A DNA stretch of 11,229 nt from Desulfobacteraceae bacterium (GTDB lineage: Bacteria; Desulfobacterota; Desulfobacteria; Desulfobacterales; JAABRJ01), in assembly GCA_011390985.1 (NCBI GenBank), contig JAABRJ010000150.1:1-11229 (forward strand), in the 5' to 3' direction. Each line of letters begins with the position of its first letter. The stretch's first letter is position 1. The translations under genes were made by a program, and so were the position numbers. The notes beneath the pieces are model-generated. The model did not search any database and was not told where the DNA came from. It saw only the letters and a program-made list of their open reading frames with translations. Positions 8,144-11,229 of this stretch are shown here, piece by piece.

Positions 8144-8201
8144 CGACAGTTCTCCTCTGATTTGTGCCCGTCCAGAAAGGGTGATTCCCGGCCCGCGACA
8201 A

Positions 8202-8234
8202 GCCCTGGGGCGGTTGCCAAACGCCCGGCAGGGC
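8202..8234 (-). promoter_or_regulatory. Bulged hairpin between ATP-grasp and alpha-E genes
   Basis: The left arm GCCCTGGGGCG (8202-8212) pairs with CGCCC (8222-8226) and CAGGGC (8229-8234). This makes an 11-bp stem with a two-base GG bulge and a nine-base loop. It lies 26 bases after the ATP-grasp stop codon in the largest gap inside the operon. No T-run follows on the minus strand, so it is not a standard terminator. It may be an attenuator or RNA-processing element, although GC-rich DNA forms such stems easily. Confidence 0.35.
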
Positions 8235-8260
8235 CGCCCGGGCGCGCCGGAGCCCGCCGC

Positions 8261-9691
8261 CTACAGCACCCAGGTGTCCTTGCTTCCGCCGCCCTGGGAG
8301 GAGTTGACCACCAGAGACCCTTTAATCAGCGCCACCCGGGTCAGGCCGCCGGGCTGCACGTAGATCTCCTCGCCGAAGAGCACGTAGGGCCGCAGGTCCA
8401 CGTGGCGCCCCTCGATGCGGTCGCCCACGATGGTGGGCACCCGCGAGAGCGAAATGGTCGGTTGGGCCATGTAGTTGCGCGGTTCGGCCGTGATCTTGGC
8501 GGCGAAGGCGGCGCGCTCGGCTTCGGTGGCATGCGGGCCCACCAGCATCCCGTAGCCGCCGGACTCGTTGGCGGCCTTGACCACCAGCTGATCCAGGTGC
8601 GCCAGCACATACGCCCGGTCCTGGTCGTTGCGGCAGATGTAGGTGGGCACGTTGGGCAGGATGGCCTCTGCGCCGGTGTAGTAGCGGATGATCTCGGGCA
8701 CGTAGGCGTAGATCACCTTGTCGTCGGCGATCCCGGTGCCCGGGGCGTTGGCCAGGGCGATGCGGCCCTCCTTGTAGACGCCGACCAGCCCCCGGACCCC
8801 CAGCAGGGAGTCCGGGCGGAAGACCGCCGGGTCGATGAAATCATCGTCGATCCGCCGGTAAAGCACGTCCACGCGCTTGAGACCCTTGGTGGTGAGCATG
8901 TGAACGAAGCCGTCGGAGACCACCAGGTCCTGGCCCTCCACCAGCTCCACCCCCATCTGCTGGGAGAGAAAGGAGTGCTCGAAGTAGGCGCTGTTGTAGA
9001 TGCCGGGGGTCAGCACCCCAATGGTGGGCGACTGCACGTGTTCGGGGGCGAGGGTCGTCAGCATTTCCAGCAGCTTGGTGGGGTAATCGTCCACCGGTCG
9101 CACCCGGGAGGCTTCGAACACCTGGGGAAATGTGCGCTTAAGGACCTGCCGGTTCTCCAGCACATACGAGACGCCCGAGGGGCAGCGCAGGTTGTCTTCC
9201 AGAACGTAAAAGCGCCCGTCGCGGTCGCGCACCAGGTCGGTGCCGGTCACATGGCACCAGACCCCGCGGGGCGGGGTGAAGCCCTCGCACTCTTTGCGGT
9301 AGGTGCGGCTGGTGAGAATCAGGTCTTCGGGGACCACCTTGTCCTTCAGGATCCTCTTCTGATTGTAGATGTCCTGGATGAACTCATTCAAGGCGAAGAT
9401 CCGCTGTTTCAGACCGCTTTCAATCTTCTGCCAGTCGCTGGCGGAAACGATGCGGGGGATGATGTCGAAGGGGAATATCTTTTCGGTGCCTTCGTCGCGG
9501 CCGTAGACATTGAAGGTGATGCCCATTTTGAGGAGCAGGGCCTCGGCCGCTTTCTGGCGGATGGCCAGTTCCCCCGGCGGCAGCGACGCGATCTTGTCCA
9601 CCAGCAGCTGGGCTCCGGGCCGGGGGTGGCCGTCGGCGTCGATCAATTCATCGTAATAATCCCCCGGGTCATAGGTTTCAAATGTCGCCAT
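8261..9691 (-). CDS. Standalone circularly permuted ATP-grasp ligase (DUF404/DUF407, COG2308)
   Basis: This 476-residue protein is a full-length COG2308-type ATP-grasp enzyme, predicted to join a carboxylate to an amine using ATP, probably forming a peptide bond. Likely nucleotide- and metal-binding segments are intact: LEDNLRCPSG (164-173), YRRIDDDFIDP (278-288), NAPGTGIADDK (315-325), VVKAANESGGYGM (370-382, with candidate ATP-binding Lys372) and HVDLRPY (430-436). Assigning individual residues to ATP or metal contacts is inference from motif position. LVEGQDL (250-256) and VQPGGL (445-450) are shared with the fusion protein at 1226-3751. The ATG has AAGGA nine bases upstream. That site overlaps the TAA stop of the M15 peptidase gene (TAAGGA, 9701-9706), which implies tight coupling of the two genes. 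Cytoplasmic; no signal peptide. The substrate is unknown. Confidence 0.95.
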   Translation of the reverse strand: MATFETYDPGDYYDELIDADGHPRPGAQLLVDKIASLPPGELAIRQKAAEALLLKMGITFNVYGRDEGTEKIFPFDIIPRIVSASDWQKIESGLKQRIFALNEFIQDIYNQKRILKDKVVPEDLILTSRTYRKECEGFTPPRGVWCHVTGTDLVRDRDGRFYVLEDNLRCPSGVSYVLENRQVLKRTFPQVFEASRVRPVDDYPTKLLEMLTTLAPEHVQSPTIGVLTPGIYNSAYFEHSFLSQQMGVELVEGQDLVVSDGFVHMLTTKGLKRVDVLYRRIDDDFIDPAVFRPDSLLGVRGLVGVYKEGRIALANAPGTGIADDKVIYAYVPEIIRYYTGAEAILPNVPTYICRNDQDRAYVLAHLDQLVVKAANESGGYGMLVGPHATEAERAAFAAKITAEPRNYMAQPTISLSRVPTIVGDRIEGRHVDLRPYVLFGEEIYVQPGGLTRVALIKGSLVVNSSQGGGSKDTWVL

Positions 9692-9703
9692 CGAAGTTTT
9701 TCC

Positions 9704-10519
9704 TTAGAGTTTGGCTGCCTGGACATGCATCCAGTCGAAATTCCGGGTGCGGCCGAGGCTGACCCAGCCTTCCTCCTCCCAGAAGCGCCACCAGGCGTCG
9801 TATTCGGGTCCGGCCAGGGTCGCCCGGTCGCGCCCCCAATTATACCCGTTGAACTCGGTATCGTAATCGATCGCGATGCCCCAAGAGTGCATCGACCATC
9901 GGGTGCCGCCGCGCATTTTGCGTACATTCAGACAGCCGCCCCAGCGGTCCAGGTGCAGCGCCGGGATGCGCTCCGGGCCATAGTGCGCCAGTACCCGCGT
10001 CAGCACCCGCAACGCGCTGTCGTGAACTTTTTCGTGGCACGAGAAGGTCTGCACGGTTTTTCTGAGGTCCCAGGACAGCCGGTGGGGATAGGGAAGCGAC
10101 AGCATCGTCTGGTTTTTGCCGATTTCCCCGTAGTGCCGGATGAGCTCCGCTTCGCTCTGGCGCGGCCAACCGTTCGGGTTGACGTCCAAGGGCGTCTCGT
10201 CCCGAAAGGGAGGCGGCAGCGTGCCGTGTTCGCGGTGATAAAGCAGCATATCACAGGCGTATTCGGTCTGCGGTCCCCACAGCCCATCGATCCGGCCCAC
10301 CGCGATCTCCTGCTGCTTGCAAAGCAATTGCAGCATGGCGACGCAGCGGCGGTGGTTTGGCCAGTCGTTCCAGTCCGCCGGCAGCTCTGCGCTGCGTTTT
10401 GTCAGCGCCGCGGTCGCGGCGCCGTAGGTCTTCGGGCCGAGTCGGCCGTCAACCTCACCAAGGGGGTATCCCTCTGCGACCAGGGCCTGCTGTACCAAAC
10501 GAACGGCGGTTGCTCTCAT
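9704..10519 (-). CDS. M15-type zinc peptidase with two peptidoglycan-binding-like repeats
   Basis: The 271-residue protein has two tandem N-terminal repeats that resemble the PG_binding_1 fold: about residues 5-40 (GEVDGRLGPKTYGAA) and 58-95 (GRIDGLWGPQTEYA). A C-terminal peptidase_M15-like domain follows (about 155-271). The likely zinc ligands are His211 and Asp218 in SMHSWGIAID and His265 in FDWMHVQ, with Asp262 placed as the general base. M15 enzymes include VanY-like D,D-carboxypeptidases and phage L-Ala-D-Glu endopeptidases, so this protein probably cuts peptidoglycan stem peptides or a similar D-amino-acid peptide. No signal peptide or membrane segment is seen, which is typical of endolysin-like proteins. 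The ATG has GGAGG seven bases upstream. The stop lies 12 bases from the ATP-grasp start. A phage-derived origin is possible, but no other phage gene is present. Confidence 0.85.
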   Translation of the reverse strand: MRATAVRLVQQALVAEGYPLGEVDGRLGPKTYGAATAALTKRSAELPADWNDWPNHRRCVAMLQLLCKQQEIAVGRIDGLWGPQTEYACDMLLYHREHGTLPPPFRDETPLDVNPNGWPRQSEAELIRHYGEIGKNQTMLSLPYPHRLSWDLRKTVQTFSCHEKVHDSALRVLTRVLAHYGPERIPALHLDRWGGCLNVRKMRGGTRWSMHSWGIAIDYDTEFNGYNWGRDRATLAGPEYDAWWRFWEEEGWVSLGRTRNFDWMHVQAAKL

Positions 10520-10580
10520 TGGCCGGCCTCCATTGTCTGCTGGGTGTCTGGAAAGCGGTGGTCAATCCCGGCGGGCGGGT

Positions 10581-11132
10581 CTAGTCCGCGAACTGCTCGA
10601 GGGAGTTTCGAAATCTGAGGTAATCCTGAAGATACCGGCTCCGCGCTTCCTCGTCGCGGTATGTGATTCCCAGGATGGTTCGCACCGACCCTTGGTGGCC
10701 GCGCGTGTCCTGGTAGGAGCGGCAGTAGCCGCCGTCTTTGGCGCAGATCGTCAGCCACTGGATTTCGCGGTTGTCTTGGACCGCCCGGTTTTCGGAGACC
10801 AGGGTTTCGCGCAGGGGATCCAGGGCGATGTCGGTGGGCTCACCGCCCCACTGGGGGGCGTAAACATAAAAGGACACGCTGCCATCCGGGGAAATGAAAG
10901 CTGCGCTGTCGTATCCCTCGGCCGTGCTGCTGGCAAGCGAGGGGGCCGGCGTGAAACCCGCCGGGTAGGTAATTTTGAACCAGGCCCCCTGAAACACCTG
11001 CTCCGCGGGGTCTTGTAAGCGCTGCGGGGCCGTGCAGCCGATCACGAGCGCCAGACATCCCAGGAGCATGAAGCAATCAAAGGCCTCACGGCGGAAACGG
11101 GTCCTCGCCATGGGTCGTGTCGGATGGTTCAT
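10581..11132 (-). CDS. Small lipoprotein of unknown family
   Basis: About 183 residues from the ATG at 11132. A positively charged N-terminus (ARTRFRR) leads into a hydrophobic stretch ending in the lipobox LVIGC, so Cys33 should be lipidated and the protein anchored to a membrane facing the periplasm. The mature part (about 150 residues) has FKITYPAGF and SVSFYVYAPQW segments and looks like a small beta-rich domain. It contains two further cysteines close together (ICAKDGGYC), which could form a disulfide. I do not recognise the family; a PsbP- or DcrB-like fold is a loose guess. An upstream TTG at 11148-11150 and an ATG at 11109-11111 are alternative starts. None has a clear ribosome binding site, and all keep the lipobox. 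It is the first gene of the set, 61 bases before the M15 peptidase gene. Confidence 0.72.
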   Translation of the reverse strand: MNHPTRPMARTRFRREAFDCFMLLGCLALVIGCTAPQRLQDPAEQVFQGAWFKITYPAGFTPAPSLASSTAEGYDSAAFISPDGSVSFYVYAPQWGGEPTDIALDPLRETLVSENRAVQDNREIQWLTICAKDGGYCRSYQDTRGHQGSVRTILGITYRDEEARSRYLQDYLRFRNSLEQFAD

Positions 11133-11229
11133 GGGGCCATTTACCTGCAACTGGTGACGCGTGTTCCCCAGCGCTCTGGAAAACGCGGTGCACAGCTGAC
11201 CTTTTTGACGGTCTTTGGACGAAGGCGCT

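Noticed and set aside
9704..10519. Prophage remnant signalled by the endolysin-like M15 gene
   Set aside because: No holin, spanin, structural, integrase or attachment-site signal is near, and the gene is tightly coupled to the ligase gene.
8015..10618. 867-codon plus-strand open frame spanning three minus-strand genes
   Set aside because: It reads through intergenic gaps and opposite three genes with good ribosome binding sites, which is typical of a GC-driven shadow.
1..11229. CRISPR array, insertion sequence, tRNA or rRNA
   Set aside because: No regularly spaced repeats, transposase motifs, terminal inverted repeats or tRNA/rRNA-like sequences were seen on either strand.

Overview
The window carries one long block of seven genes, all on the minus strand and transcribed from right to left (about 11132 down to 354). 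It covers nearly the whole window. The coding part is very GC-rich, while about 250 bases at the left end are AT-rich and non-coding. High coding GC, strong AGGAG/AAGGA ribosome binding sites, a lipobox lipoprotein and this gene family set point to a Gram-negative bacterium. A proteobacterial or Desulfobacterota-like host is my guess from the protein sequences, not something the window proves.

Layout in transcription order: (1) a small lipoprotein of unknown family (11132-10581); (2) a protein with two peptidoglycan-binding-like repeats and an M15-type zinc peptidase domain (10519-9704); (3) a standalone circularly permuted ATP-grasp ligase (9691-8261); (4) a standalone alpha-E protein (8143-7169); (5) a giant transglutaminase-like protease fused to a DUF2126 putative amidoligase (7132-3812, GTG start); (6) an ATP-grasp/alpha-E fusion protein (3751-1226); (7) a second transglutaminase-like protein (1229-354), whose start overlaps the stop of gene 6 as ATGA. 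Positions 1-353 hold no credible gene. They contain two perfect dyads and a weak terminator-like hairpin.

Genes 3-7 match a gene neighbourhood already predicted by comparative genomics (ATP-grasp COG2308, alpha-E COG2307, transglutaminase COG1305, DUF2126 COG4196) to make and process an unknown peptide or peptide tag. The ATP-grasp and DUF2126 domains would form amide bonds. The papain-like transglutaminase domains would cut or transfer them. The alpha-E helical proteins would act as partners. The substrate is unknown. The core system is therefore not new. What is notable here is that the order ATP-grasp, alpha-E, transglutaminase occurs twice in a row, first as separate genes and then as a fused version, with a perfect 10-bp hairpin between the two sets. 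The fused ATP-grasp copy lacks several residues that the standalone copy keeps. A peptidoglycan-directed peptidase sits immediately upstream with a stop codon that overlaps the next ribosome binding site, which suggests a cell-wall peptide link.
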